Notes: generated from the sequence alone by a model not told the origin. Counted from the stretch's first letter, positions 32,360 to 45,809 are shown. The stretch: 64,000 nucleotides of DNA from Epiperipatus broadwayi (GCA_028023455.1 JAQFVV010000020.1:5563092-5627091); one strand, 5' to 3'. Translations and numbers: made by a program.

Positions 32360-34425
32360 TTATTTATTAAAGATTTTCTGTTTTAGCAATTGCTGAATTG
32401 GAATTTAATATATTAAAATGTTTTCATAATATTTGGTTAATATTCGGTAAGTCATCATTGAAGGTAAGAACCACAGTGGTATACATATCAACTGACTATT
32501 TCTTTTCTTAGGCAGAAGTTTTTTCTGTCAACTCCTGAAGATTTTATCTTCACCTTATTTAACAGTCCTTTAGGATATTTTATGTTGATAAATTTATTAT
32601 ATAAAACCTTGTTATTTTGCTGAAGAATCTCATCACTGCAAATTCTTTTAATCCTTAAAAATTGACTGCAAGGGATATTAATCTTTAAGTGCTTTGGGTG
32701 ATTGCTATAAAAATGTAGGTAACCATGACTATCAGTTGGCTTCCTATATATATATTAGTACTAAGGACACCATCTCTATAAGTAATCTGAACATCAAAAA
32801 AAATGATCCATTGTTTTAGAAAAATTCATTGAAAATTGTATATTTTTATTAAAATTATTTAAATAATCAAAAAATGTAAGAAGTTTTTTTTCATTGTATG
32901 GCCACATCATAAAGAAAAACAATCTGCTAGTTGAAAGCAGCTTTATAAAGAAGTAATTGTGTGTGTGTTTTTTATTAGTATTTTTATATTTCCTTGAGTT
33001 AGATATATTTATTATTTTAATATATATATATTGTAATAGATTTAAATTTTATAGTGAGCCTCTGAACCCATGGCTTAGAGAAGCACATATTAGATTTGAA
33101 TGTTGAAGATATTGACATGGATATAGAAGATTCTGGTTTATAACTGAAAAAAAGATTGATAAAGCTTTGCTTGTTTACAGGAACTGATGAATGGATTTAT
33201 GTTCACGAATTATTTGCAATTACTGGATTCTTGTTTATAAACTGCAAAAGTATTCTTATAATCATGGTTAACATTATACTATTTTGTATCCTAAAAAAGG
33301 CCAACTGCATACACCATTTTACCACACACACCTCACTCAAAAAAAACTTTACCAACTTTGATTTTTAAAAATGAATATTTTGTAGAAAAAATAAGAACCA
33401 CAAATTTGATTAACTTTTGCAAAAATATCTTCTTTGTATAAAACCGTAAGCTTTAAATATTAGTATTGCAGCTCTCACTAAGCTCTGCATCTTAGACAAT
33501 TGCCTAGTTTGCCGAATGGTAAAACCTGGCCTTAGTATAAATGTTAGCGATTGAAATCTTTAAAGTAGTAACAGAAATTAATTACAATTACCATATATTA
33601 GAAGATGAAAAGAATAAAAACGGATTTTTGATATGAAGAGTCAAAAAAAAAAACCCATTCATCAGAAAAAAGTTGCGTAATTAAAAAAAAATTATATGTG
33701 TGTATGTATATCATAAAGTAAAGAAAAAAAGGGATTTTAAAAAAACTTTTTATAAAATAATAACAAATGTTAAATTAACAACAACAACGTGAACAAGTGT
33801 TCTTACCTTCCATCTAATCTTTAACAAAAATTATGATAGTGTTCAAAATACATTACACACACACACACAAACTGATGACTGCTTATTCAGATAACAAATC
33901 ATTGTGAGATTCATTTTAATTAAAACATTCAATTTTTTTGTTTATAAAGAATACATTTTATAAAGAAATAAACGTACCTTGAAGTGAGTTATTTAAAGGT
34001 TTTCTAATCTATCATAAATAAATTGGTTTTTAAAGGTTAAAAAAAAAGTAAAAAAGTATAATGTAATAAAAAGATATTAAATGATGGATGACTACAGAAA
34101 ATTTTAAGACCTAAATTGATACCTTTTTAATTTGTTTTAAATAGTGTTAATCTATTATAATTATTTGGGTTTAATTACAGAAGCTGCAGTTTAATTAAAA
34201 TGTAACATTGAAAATGACAAAAAATAATTTTCGTAATTCAGAATTTTATTTTTTGAGATTAAATTGACATTTTATTTTTGTTTGTCAATGTTATAAAAAT
34301 ATTACAAGTGATAATGAATATTGCTTTTATATATTATGTATACTTTTTTTTATTAATATGACTCATTTGTTTATATAGTTTTAGTTGTTACTTGTCAAAG
34401 ATTAAAGAAAACAATTGAATAATTT
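32360..34425. other. Unassigned AT-rich sequence
   Basis: No gene or recognised repeat over 2 kb, apart from a (CA)n tract near 33855. Confidence 0.45.
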
Positions 34426-34429
34426 ATTG

Positions 34430-34575
34430 CTTGGATACTCATAAGAAGTTAGAGCTCTGGAAAAAACAGCTGGAATCATATTTTCTGGATAATGAGTTCC
34501 GGAGCAGGAATCATATTGTCTGGATAATGAGTTCCAGATCCTGTGACTATACATACCACTACACTAAACTGCATA
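34430..34575 (-). repeat. SINE-C (tRNA-derived), old copy
   Basis: Minus sense TGCAGTTTAGTGTAGTGGTA and AGTCACAGGATCTGGAACTC correspond to A- and B-box regions of the better copies at 54535-54800. A 40-bp part (ATCATATTxTCTGGATAATGAGTTCC) is duplicated. Confidence 0.45.
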
Positions 34576-35290
34576 GATTTTGATAAACATTGTAATGATC
34601 TAATAAAAATGTTTGTTAGTAGTAATTTGTATTGATCTGATCCTAAAGTATAAAAATTAGCAATAGATATACTGTTAACTAGAATAACATTGTATGATAT
34701 TCTATTAAATATTCTTTCTTTTTACACTTTAAAAAATATATAATCAAATATTGTAATCATTTTTGGACTATTTTTTTTATGTTTTTTAGGACTTCTTTTA
34801 TATATTTTTTATATAAAAACTTTTTATAATATCTATTTACAAGAAAAAGTTTTCCAGCAGTCTTTTTCAAAGTTTCAAATACCTTTTTAATTAAAAAAAA
34901 GTTTTTTCCTAATTAAAAGAATATTTAAAACTTTGAGGTAGACTACAAGACAACTGAAATAATAACTGCAGTAAAAATAAAAACATTACAGAAATAAGAA
35001 AATGCAAAAAATTATAATATGTTTAATAATATATTTACTCCAGAAAATGAAGAGTTCCTGTAATAAAATTGTGTAGCATCAAAAGATATTTGTAGATATT
35101 AATAATAACACTAAATGTAGCATGTGTTTGATGTCAATAGAACCACCTCTAATACTGTTTCTCAAGAATGGTGCCTCAGTCAATCAAAACATCAAAAATT
35201 ATCAGAGCCTTAATTAGACATGTAATATGTGAATATAGTTTGTATGAAGAAATATGCATAGATATGCTTCTTCTTTTTATAACTGAAATA
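34576..35290. other. Unassigned AT-rich sequence
   Basis: No gene recognised. Confidence 0.45.
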
Positions 35291-35503
35291 CAGATTTGTA
35301 TCAATATATGTAATATATAGGGTATATGAGCACAGACTTTCACATGACCCACCATTCTCTACTCTATAGATTTTCAATTGGATGGATGGTTGAAGAGTTG
35401 GAGTGTGGAGTGGATTGAAGCCCGTCCATTAAAGTATGAAGATTGGTTATCTTAATATATATCTGAGCACTTATTGTATATATGTGTAAAGATGATAATC
35501 CGG

Positions 35504-35547
35504 ACCAACTGATGATTGCTGGTTTAGCATGAAATATGTATATTGGT
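35504..35547 (+). ncRNA. Hammerhead ribozyme, R4 family (intact core)
   Basis: Helix I ACCAA/UUGGU, core CUGAUGA, stem UGCU/AGCA, GAAA, helix III AUA/UAU with loop UG, H17 = A. U-U at 10.1-11.1. Confidence 0.75.
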
Positions 35548-35916
35548 GATTATTTATCTTTTTGACATATATGTGTTCAAGTGTATCAATGTTATGAAAT
35601 AGAGTGGAGTGTGGTGGATTGTGTGAAAGTCTGTGCTTCTTCTAATTATATAAATTTTGAAAAGATTTGGAAAGGTTCAGGAAATCAAACCTATTTTACT
35701 ATCATATATAATAATCAATCTAATAGAATAGTTGGAATACTAATTGGAGACTTTCAAAAATTATATGGCTTTGAATGTTCCATCATCAGATTTTCAATGA
35801 AATGGATGGCTGAAGAGTGGTGGGTTGGAGTAGTTTGAATCCTGTCCATTAAAGTATGAAGATTGGCTATCTTAATATAAAGCTGGTTGTATATATGTGT
35901 AAAGATAGTAATCTGG

Positions 35917-35960
35917 ACCAACAGAAGATTGCTGGTTTAGCATGAAATATGTATATTGGT
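35917..35960 (+). ncRNA. Hammerhead remnant, R4 family
   Basis: Core reads CAGAAGA (U4 lost); the rest, including helix I and GAAA, is kept. Confidence 0.65.
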
Positions 35961-36364
35961 GATTATTTATCTTTTCAACATGTGTATGATCAGGTGAATC
36001 AACAATATGAGATGACATGGAGAGATGAGGGTCATGTGAAGGTCTGAGTTTGAATTTCTAATATATTACATTATATAAGTGCAGGTGTGTGTAAGCCTAT
36101 ACAGTGTATTAATTTACAAATCCCCATTGTGAATGGACAAACTTAAAATGAGTTACATCTACATGCAAGATTTGTGGCAAAAATATCATGAGAACACTGA
36201 TAATTTTTTAAATTTTATACTTTAGAAATATGAATTGAAACTTGGAGCACAAATAATAAGATTAAAAAAATAAACCATTCACTTTATTAAATCAATTTAA
36301 AATTAAAGATTTGACATGCAATATTCTAAAAAGTAGACATTATAGGGATACACATATAATTGAA

Positions 36365-36480
36365 TGATTTGTTGCTTAGGAATTCTTAAGAAGTTCAAGT
36401 ACCAGAAATTAATGATCCATGGTATTTGAACTCTAACATTCACCAATATACCTCTACTTTAACCACATAAGGTATAATAA
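36365..36480 (-). repeat. SINE-C, partial
   Basis: Same layout as 54535-54660 (TTGCTTAGGAATTCTTAAGAAGTT). Minus sense carries the tRNA-like ATGTGGTTAAAGTAGAGG and GTTCAAATACC. Confidence 0.5.
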
Positions 36481-37260
36481 TACTTGATATGTATGCTTAA
36501 TACAAAAAGTCAAAATCTTGTATTTGTGTTTGTAATTAAATTGACCATTGCCTAATGTGTTGATTCTTTACCTTTATAAGAACTTATGTCATTTTGAGGA
36601 AAAGAATATACAAATTTCAGCAATCTGCTCATAAGGACCAAAAAAAAGACAGCTTATGCCTCTCCCTCCATATAGTAAAAAGTAAATATAAACCCCAATG
36701 ATGCAATATAATTTTTTAAGATAAGCTGAACAGAGCTTAGAAAATCAAGCTATAAACAAATTTTCCACATTATTCAATGAAAACAAATAAATAAGTGAAT
36801 GTTTTGTTGCTTAGGAGATGATAAATATATATGATTTTTTTGCTATTACCCACTTTACATTTGCATTAAACCTTGTAGGCTACCATAATGGGATTTATTC
36901 AAAATGATATTATATATAATAATCAAATGGTCGGTTGTTTGGCAGATCATTTGATGTTTGAATGCCAGAGTAAGAGATGAAGATAACATTCAATGTTGAT
37001 TATATAGATCAAGAATATGAACAACCAAGTCAAAATAATCTTTAATACTTAAAAAGCAGGAAGAGGTCATTGAATAAACTAACTAATGCTCTGTAAAATG
37101 GTGCTTTTAAAGTTATTTATAACTTATAATCTTAACAATTATACCAAATAATACACATTTATATTCAATTTATAAAGCGGAGATTGAAAACAATAATAAT
37201 AATTACCTTTGAAAAAAATTGGAGAATAAAATGAATCTCACTAGATATATTCATGAAACA
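36481..37260. other. Unassigned AT-rich sequence
   Basis: A tRNA-like trace near 36920-36970 resembles 22890-22920. Nothing else recognised. Confidence 0.4.
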
Positions 37261-37265
37261 AATGG

Positions 37266-37420
37266 TGAAACTCTCTATACGTATTACCACTCAGTGCAAG
37301 GGAGAGTAATCAATGGATGCCAGAAGGCTTGCACTGAGTGGTAATACGTATAGAGAGTTTTGCCTGTTTTAATAACAGTTATAAGCAAGTCATGTGATGT
37401 TTATTGGCTTGAAATAAATG
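37266..37420. repeat. R1 miniature foldback with perfect 33-bp stem
   Basis: 37268-37300 and 37328-37360 are exact reverse complements (AAACTCTCTATACG... inwards) around a 27-nt loop. The right side continues with R1 sequence GTCATGTGATGTTTATTGG. The hammerhead is absent. A perfect stem suggests recent formation or gene conversion. Confidence 0.8.
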
Positions 37421-39312
37421 GTAATAGGAATACAATTAAAATTCTCAAAAATACTTGTAAAATGGATCAATTTGTTGATGATATGTGGATAAAGTAAGCT
37501 ACAGACAAATATACTAAAATAGATCTTGAATGGATCAACGGTTGAAAAAGAATAGATAATAAAATTAAGCAGTGATATATTTATATGTAGAATAAAATAT
37601 ATATCTAATTTATTTATTATTCATATATTTCTGATTGCTTGTAATTTCAAATTTTACCATTCTAATACTCTTTTTTTTGCTTAAAACTCAGAGAGTGAAA
37701 AATGATTTTTTTATTTCTTTAGAAATTCTTTTTTCGTTTTTTCTTTTTTTTCTTTAAAAAAAACCTAACAAAAATTGTAGTAGTTATATAAAGAAAAATA
37801 AAATATCATGAATAATAGAACCCAAATGATATTTCTTTGAATGGATAAAATATTAATATTTTGTTTAGATTTTTCTTTCATTTAAAGCTTTTGAAATTGT
37901 CTACCTGCTGAAAATAAACTCCCTACTTGAGTCTTCAAAGTTTTATTTTTGATTACTAAGAGAAATATCAGAGGTACATTAGTTCATGAATATTGAAAAA
38001 ATTCTATGCCTATTTGTACAAACCCTCCCATTTCTTTCTTTCTTTTTTTTTTAAAAAAAAAGAAAGTTCTAAATTTATTAAATAAGTTTAGTTTTTTTAA
38101 TAAAAGAAAATAAAAATAATTAAATATAGTAATTTTATATAAATTTGTAATCAATAACTTTTCTCCAATACAGTACACATACACACACTCGTATAAGTAT
38201 GTTATAAATGAATAATATAAAATACGATTATTTGAAAAAAAAAAACGTTATATTAATATTATATAATATATAGAATTATTGCTATTATATAATGATATTT
38301 TCTATTATTTGTTTAAAAATTCTATGAAGTAACAGAATAATGGATTAAATTTTTATTTTGAATGATAATCTAAAACATTTATTATTTTGCCTTTGAAATA
38401 TCTATGTATATAATAAACAAAGATGACCCAAACATCACGTGATTTGTATAATATAATCTATTTTGTCTACAAATTACTTCTGCTGAATGGCAAATCCATT
38501 GGTTTCGATTATTAATTTGAAAGAATTTATGATAAAACATTATATAATAAAATTATAAAACTTTTAATGAATTAAAAATATATTGTTGTATTCATTACGT
38601 GGGTGTATATTTTAAAAACAAACAAATTAAAATTCTGATTAAGACAAGATCAAAAGATTATGAATTAAAATTATAGATTTTATATTTCTTTAAATAATAT
38701 ACTTAATAATTTCAACTTGAAAAGAAAAGCAGATTGTTTTGAAAATATATGTATTTTTTTGGTAAACCCTCTCAAACCAATTAGGAGTTTGAAGAGAATA
38801 AAAACAATTCTAAAAAAAGTATTTATAGAAAAACAAACAATATTTTCAAATAGGATCTATTTTATAAAGAGAGGATAGAAATAATTTGATTACATTCATT
38901 CAGAGAGATATAAAGTTGTTAAGAGTTTAGAGAATTCTATGAGTTGCAATTAGTTCAGAATGTGTATTCTCCCGTTATTTCCACAGTTAGGATTAAAGCA
39001 CAGTTAAGCTGAGCTGTCCTATAAAATTTTAAACGGTTGACCAACCATTCTACAATAAATAACTATTTCTTGACATTACCATTTTAAATAAATCCAACTT
39101 TTTTATCACTATAACAGTGCTTATTTTATTTTTATTCTATCATTCTAACTGTTTGAAGATATATATATATATTTTGTATTGTTTAAATAATAAGTGTAAT
39201 AATTCTCAAGGCTAAATGGTTTATAAGTAATCATTAAAATCAATCAACACTTAGACAATATCAATAACAATCAACAATCTCAACCTATTTTGTATTTATA
39301 TATAATAGAATA
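37421..39312. other. Unassigned AT-rich sequence
   Basis: No gene recognised. Confidence 0.45.
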
Positions 39313-39330
39313 TAAAAAAAAAGGATTTAA

Positions 39331-39428
39331 GTCTTGCATTGGTGGTCGAGAGGTCAGCGCGACTGCCTTGCACTTGCAGGCAGTTGCCCGGGTTGCGGGT
39401 TCGCGTCCTGGCCGATAGTATGACACTT
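39331..39428 (+). repeat. SINE-A with target duplication
   Basis: Full head (GCATTGGTGGTCGAGAGGTC), B box GGGTTCGCGTCC and tail. Flanks AAAAAAAAGGATTTAA repeat on both sides. Confidence 0.85.
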
Positions 39429-39879
39429 AAAAAAAAAGGATTTAATTTATAATTGTATGTAAGATTTGCATTGTTTTGTATTGTTTATATTGAATAGATA
39501 AACTGTTCTTTTATATGTTCATGTACAAATTTCTATATATCCACATACACTTCCATATACATTTCAGCTATGAACAAGACTACTGATTAGTCAAAACTGT
39601 GAGATTGATTGAATCAAAAATAAAATGAATACTATTTGTGATAAAAGAGGTGGATTTATTTAATTGCTTTATCAATGAATAAAGATGATATAAGGTAAGA
39701 GAAATATTATAATACTTCATTATTCTTTTACTTAGAATTAATCTGTCTACATCAGAAGAGAATCTTGGAGCTTCCCTAATCAATATCTATAATTACACTA
39801 GAAAAATCTACAATGTAGGCCAATTTTTGCCATAATAATTTTTTAATTATAAATTAATTTAGTCAGTTTATATATTTAA
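39429..39879. other. Unassigned AT-rich sequence
   Basis: No gene recognised; minus frame at 39580-39783 shows no motif. Confidence 0.45.
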
Positions 39880-40078
39880 GCCAATAAGCATCACATGATC
39901 ACCATTTCTTAAGCTTGCCTATAATTGTTATTAAAACAGTCAAAACTCTCTATATGTATTGCCACTCAGTGCAAGCCAGAGTAATGAATGGATACCAGAA
40001 GACTTGTGCATAAAATCTCCATCCCCAGACCAGTTTTTGGCTTGTGGCTTTTGTCAGTGAGGAGCCTTGGATCTGAAT
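39880..40078 (-). mobile_element. R1 element, partial single arm
   Basis: Carries ATCACATGATCACC, CTCTCTATATGTATTGCC, ACTTGTGCATAAAATC and the hammerhead, ending abruptly after GATCTGA. No inverted partner nearby. Confidence 0.7.
40021..40072 (-). ncRNA. Hammerhead remnant, R1 family
   Basis: Minus sense core CUGACAA, stem II AGCC..GCCA, AAAAC-UG-GUC; both G8 and G12 are lost. Confidence 0.6.
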
Positions 40079-40080
40079 AA

Positions 40081-43000
40081 TACTTAATTTTCCACAATTT
40101 TGTTACACTTTCAATGTTTTTCTTATTGCTTGTGGTTAGCATATAATTGAAATATTAAAATATATAGTTGCTAATCTAGTATCAGATCTATATAGATTTG
40201 ATGAGCAAGTTGGTATATTTAAAAGCACTGGACATTAAAACTTCAAATCATTAGATTAATCAATGTAAAACAAGTAAAAATGGTTTTGGAATAATATGTG
40301 CAATTCATTGTTACTCACATATGAATGTCAGTAGTCAGAAATTATATCAGGAATTTGTCTTTAGAGAAATATGATATTTTCTGCATTTCCAACAGCTTCT
40401 ATTTCTTCCCATTTGTTGATCACTAATTTTATTATTTTTTAAGTCCTACCTTTAGATAATATTCAGAGACATAATTTTCTTTTCTTATTTTTTTATTACA
40501 TGTAATCTATTTACTTCTAAATGAGGTATTTTTTGTGATGGCACTTCTATAGTTAATTTGTATAGGAAAGACATCAGCATCTGTTTCTACCTGAAAAGAT
40601 ATGCCCTCTATTGAAAGATTATGTTTTAATAGAATATTATACAATAATTGTTTTTACAGTTTATCTTAAACATTATCCAAAATGTTCACCCAAAATTGCC
40701 TTCTCTAAAATAATCACTAAAATACTTAATGAAGTATTTATTTGTAAGGATTGTTCTTTTTTAATAAAAAAAAACCCACTTTCCTGAATGATATTGAAAT
40801 AATAATAAATATTGTAGACAAATTATTTTCTATGTAAATCCTAAATCCTATCTGTTCATTTTATATTCCATAATATTCACTATGCCATTTAAATGATAAC
40901 CAGAAAGTTAATCTTGTTACTATCAAAACTAGTTGCAAATGTGACTTTGATTTTGTAAATCTTCAGTTCAATTGATAAATGTATTTTCAGTTAACACTCA
41001 GCATATGATGAAAATTTTATTTCTAAATTTTAATAACCTAAACTAAATAACCAATCAGATGTAAGTTTGATCTGATATAAAAGTGGATGCTCTCATTTTT
41101 TTGGCCTGCTTAATAACTATCTTAATAACTTAATAACTTGTTAACTTATTATCAATATTATAATCATATACCAACATCAAAATATTACTTAGTTTACTTC
41201 TTAATATTTTTAAAGAAAAGTTTTTGAAGGATTAATAATTTACTAAGTTAAAGTAACAATGCAGCTCTAAATTAAGGAAAATTTTCTACTGGTTATTTTA
41301 TTGAAGCTTAAGCCAACTTCACAGTAAAATATGGATTTAATACCAAAGATAAAGTATTCAAAAGAATTAATGATAAGAGTACAGCTGATAAATGAAAGTA
41401 TAATTTTAAATATACTATGGAAAAATTTATATCATTATTTATTTTTAATACTTTGGACATTGCAAGAATGTTGAGCAGAAATATTATTTTTTGGAGGATT
41501 AGCATTTTTATGCATTATATTTTAAAGATAAATAACTTTATTTGGAGAACAAAAAGTTACATGGAAAAAACTTAAATTTTAATATTTTGAAAAATTGAAA
41601 AATGAATTTAATATTGAACCTAGAATAAAATGATACCATTTATGCTTGCATTTTTTTTTTAAAAAAAAAGTTGCAGTGAATATTTTTAAAAGAAAATATT
41701 GTCTTTAAAAAGTTTATTACAAACTTCTCTTGGAAAATGATTAAATAAAAAAAACAATATTATTACGGATATAAATTTTTATGACAGGTTGTTATTAAAA
41801 AGACTATAAATTATTTAATATTATAAAAATTGGTTTTTAAAAAAATTATTCATCAGAAAAAAAAGGGTAATTAAAAATATATTATCCTGACTAAAGAAAT
41901 ATAACTTTATAGATGACTTTATTGGAATTACTATAAAATGACATTTTGAATGGAATATAAAATTTGTCTTACACATGGACTTATATTGCCAACAACTGAT
42001 GCATCTAGAGCCCATAGGATTCAAATGAATGGGAAGCCTCTAGAGATTATTTTTTAAAACTTTTCCAAGTGATATCACTTTAATAATTATTATCAAGGAA
42101 GCTACAAATAATGGACTGTAATTTATAGACTTTCATAAACAGGATTAATAATTGTTCTTTAAAATATTTTTGGATTTAAATGTTGACTTCATCTTCATTT
42201 TTTTTTATTATGAGTTTACATGCCATGGGGAGGAGAGAAAGTTTTCATTCTAAAGCTTTTGGACAGTAGCATCACTAAGCAACAAGCTCTGGGGAAGAAC
42301 TTCTATAAAAATATTAGATGGAAGAAAAAAACTTTTTTTAAAATTGAATTTTATGGAGAAGAAAGAATTGGATTTAGTAACTATAGTTTTTATTATCATT
42401 TTACAACTAATTGTAGTATTAAGTTTTATTAGGTGTTAGAGGAGGAAAGATTACACTTTAGATTTTTTTTTTAATCTAACATAATTAATATTTTAATGTT
42501 TTATAAAGTTTTTTCATAAACATTTTAAGGTGTAATAGTGTTATATTGGATGATTGTTATTATTAATGTTTTCTTATATTAAATATTGGACAAGAAAACA
42601 TCTGAGTGACTAACAAGAGTAGTATTATTAAGTAAATCTTACAAAATATATTGATTTTATATGATGTATATTTTATTGTTATTTACTAGAATTGCTTAGA
42701 ATATTTTTTATATTTCTTTATTATATGAATGTATGAACATGTGTGTGTGTGTGTGTGGCATTAATTACACATAAAACTTTATTATTATTCTAATGATATA
42801 AGCTATCATTTTTAGAAAGATATGTATTCATTTTTCTTTTATATTACCAATGTAATATAATTTATTGATACTCCTAATTTTTATATGATTCTTTAATGGT
42901 TGAACCTTAATTTTGGAAATATTTTGAATATTGATTTTAATATCTTAAAACAAAATCATTTGTATTTTATTGCTGAATTTAAAGTGAATAAACCTTTTCT

Positions 43001-44285
43001 TGTTAGTAGTTTTAGATTGTTAAAGTCATACGTGAATTTTGTTTGTTATTTAGAATAATGCTAGTAACTTTGCAATGTAGGTTGTTAAATCTATTGTGAA
43101 GTTTTTAATTGATAGTGACAATAGGAATATTGTAAAGAAACCTTTAGATGCTTATATGTAGGATCTATGGAGAGAATAGGAAAATAACATATTATTACCT
43201 TAGCAGTTTATGCATGTACAGATAACATAGCCCTGTGTCTTGTATATATTTTCCATGGACAGTGTCTTTCTTGATATTTTTGTATTTTAAAATATTTGAA
43301 TGAGAGCTGAATAAATAGCCTGGACATTATTATTATATTTGAGGTTATTAGACAGAGAAGTCATACCTCTTTGTTCACACTGTATCCATGCAGATTATCC
43401 CACATATTTTATTCTATTGAGTCTTTACTCTAGTTAGTTCTTCATGCCTACACATCATTTTGCTATCTTAATTTCAACAGTTATTGCATCATATAGCATT
43501 GTATTTTATGAGAGAAAATAATGAATAATTTTGAATTTTAGTATCGTTATTTTGAAAGAAGATGAGATAGGTTTTTTTGTTTTGGTTTAGTTTAAAGACA
43601 TATACAAATGTCAATGAATGTAAATGTTAACAGTGAATAATAAAGAATCATAGATATTTTTCATATTTTTTATTAAACTATTTTTAAAAAAAAAATAAAA
43701 GAGATGATAATTATTCATGAGATTTTTGAATAATTTAATATTTTGATTTTACATGTTAATGCATATTTTTAAGAAAATAAAACATCCAAAATGAACAACA
43801 CAAATATAATGAATGCTTGTATTTTGTAAATAGTATTTTATATTTTAAACATACATAAAACACACATATAAGGATTTTTATTTAGAGAGTAGTACCAAAC
43901 AAAATATGGAGAAGAATACCAATAATATTATTTTTATTAAAGTCACTTTTATTTATCGAATGAACCAAGTAAAAGTATTTAAAATAACACTAGCACTATT
44001 ATATTAGATAAGTTTAATTGATTTATTGTAAAAATATTTGAACATATTTTAAAGATGAGTATTATTTAAGTATTTCATATTTTATATATTTCTTGTACAC
44101 TTACGAAAATCATATGTTCTAGCTATGTCAATTGATGGATTTTTTTAAAAAAATTATGAGTATTTTTAAATTTATATTTTATTTTAAATAAATGTGCCCA
44201 AAAAGTATATAAGTCAGAGTAAAGGTTTACGTACTTGTTGATTTATTATTTTAATGTGGAAGTATGTAACTTAATATTATTTGAA
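40081..44285. other. Unassigned AT-rich sequence, repeat-poor
   Basis: The longest stretch without recognisable mobile elements. (GT)n near 42740. The frame at 42220-42432 has a less biased start (MPWGGEKVFILKLL) but no splice context or family; not called. Confidence 0.45.
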
Positions 44286-44289
44286 ATTC

Positions 44290-44313
44290 AGTATGTAACT
44301 TAAGTTACATACT
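44290..44313. repeat. Perfect 24-bp palindrome
   Basis: AGTATGTAACTT is followed directly by its reverse complement; it could form a loop-less cruciform. It lies just outside the R1 array. Confidence 0.8.
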
Positions 44314-44441
44314 AATATTCATAATATTAATACTATTAAAACAAGAAAAACCCTCCATACAATAGTGCCACTCAATGCCAAACAGAGTAATCAATGGATG
44401 CCAGAAGGCTTGTGCATAAAATCCCTGTCTAGTGACTACTC

Positions 44442-44499
44442 ATCTAATACCCCCAGACTAATTTCTGGCTAATGGCTTTTGTCAGTGAGGAGCTTTGGA
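44442..44499 (-). ncRNA. Hammerhead remnant, R1 array unit 1
   Basis: Minus sense CUGACAA core (G8 lost); GAAAU-UA-GUC and helix I UCCUCA/UGGGGG kept. Confidence 0.65.
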
Positions 44500-44830
44500 C
44501 CTGAGAGCACTGCACCTAAACAAAATTGAAAACACAAAAATATTTTCAATCTAAGTTCAATAGCTTATATAGTCATATGGGTCTGAATCCAGTTCAGTAC
44601 CTATACATTTTGGTGTTTTTGGCTCTTTAACAACCATAGCCACTACTATCATATTAGGCAGGATTGGTGTTAAACCACTAAGCATCACTTGATTACTATT
44701 TTCTATGTTAGCACATAACTGTTATTAAAACAGGCAAAACTCTCCATACTGTTGTGCCACTTAGTGCCAAACAAAGTAATCAATGGATGCCAGAAGGCTT
44801 GTGCATAAAATCCCTGTCTAGTGCCTGCTC

Positions 44831-44889
44831 ATCCAATATCCCCAGATTAGTTTCTGGCTTGTGGCCTTCATCAGTGAAAAGCTTTGGAT
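44831..44889 (-). ncRNA. Hammerhead ribozyme, R1 array unit 2 (intact core)
   Basis: Minus sense core CUGAUGA, stem II GGC/GCC with loop CACAA, GAAAC, helix I UUUUCA/UGGGGA (with wobbles) and AUCCAA/UUGGAU. The site is AUC, a valid NUH, though C15.2 then faces A16.2. A-A at 10.1-11.1. Confidence 0.75.
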
Positions 44890-45282
44890 CTGAGAGCACT
44901 GCAACTAGATCTTAGGATATAACACAACCCTCCAGCAGCCACCTATATCTCTACTTAACCATAAAACTATGGGAATAAAATTTGAAAACACAATAATATT
45001 TTCAATCTAAGCTCAATAGCTTATATAGTCATATGGGTTTGAATCAAATTCAGTACCCATACATTTTGGTGTCTTTGATTATTTAACAACCATAGCCACC
45101 ACTATCCTATTAGGCAAGATTGGTGTTAAACCACTAAACATCACATGATCACTATTTCCTATGTTAGCACATGTTATTAAAACAGGCAAAACTTTCCATA
45201 CAGTAGTGCCAATCAGTGTCAAACAGAGTAATCAATGGATGCCAGAAGGCTTGTGCATAAAATCCCTGTCTAGTGCCTACTC

Positions 45283-45340
45283 ATCCAATATCCCCAGGTT
45301 AGTTCCTGCTTGTGGCCTTCATTAGTGAGGAACTTTGGAT
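45283..45340 (-). ncRNA. Hammerhead remnant, R1 array unit 3
   Basis: Minus sense CUAAUGA core (G5 lost), GGAAC for GAAAC; predicted inactive. Confidence 0.65.
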
Positions 45341-45809
45341 CTGAGAGCACTGCATCTTGATCTTAGGATCCAATGCAATGCTCTAGCAGCCACCTTTAAC
45401 TCTACTTAACTACAAAACTATGAGAATAAAATTGGAAAACACAATAATATTTTCAATCTAAGCTCAATAGCTTATATAGTCATATGGGTCTAAATACAGT
45501 TCAGTAACCATGTATTGGTGTCTTTAGCTCTTTAACAGCCATAAACACCACTGTCCTATTAGGCAGAATTGGTGTTAAACCACTATACATCACATGATCA
45601 CCATTTCTTATGCTTGCTCATAACTATTATTAAAATAGGCAAAACTCTCCACACAGTTGTGCCACTAAGTGCAAACCAGAGTAATCAATGGATGCCAAAA
45701 GGCTTGTGCCTAAAATCCCTATCTAGTGCCTACCCATCCAATATCCCCAGATTAGCTTCTGGCTCTAAGATATCTTAGAGATCCTAAGATCTAGGTGCAG
45801 TGTGCTCAA

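Larger units (their letters stand above)
35320..36115 (+). mobile_element. R4 tandem: two hammerhead units 413 bp apart
   Basis: Hammerheads at 35504 and 35917 lie in direct repeat, each preceded by GTCCATTAAAGTATGAAGAT and followed by ATTATTTATCTTTT. Between them runs the tRNA-like part of unit 1, then a unique stretch (35640-35760) and the start of unit 2. The open frame at 35581-35838 crosses non-coding repeat. A final B-box-like TCTGAGTTTGAATTTC and ATTACATTATATAAG end close unit 2. Confidence 0.75.

Noticed and set aside
42220-42432. Open frame starting MPWGGEKVF as a gene
   Set aside because: 70 codons, AT-driven composition later, no splice signals, promoter or recognisable family.
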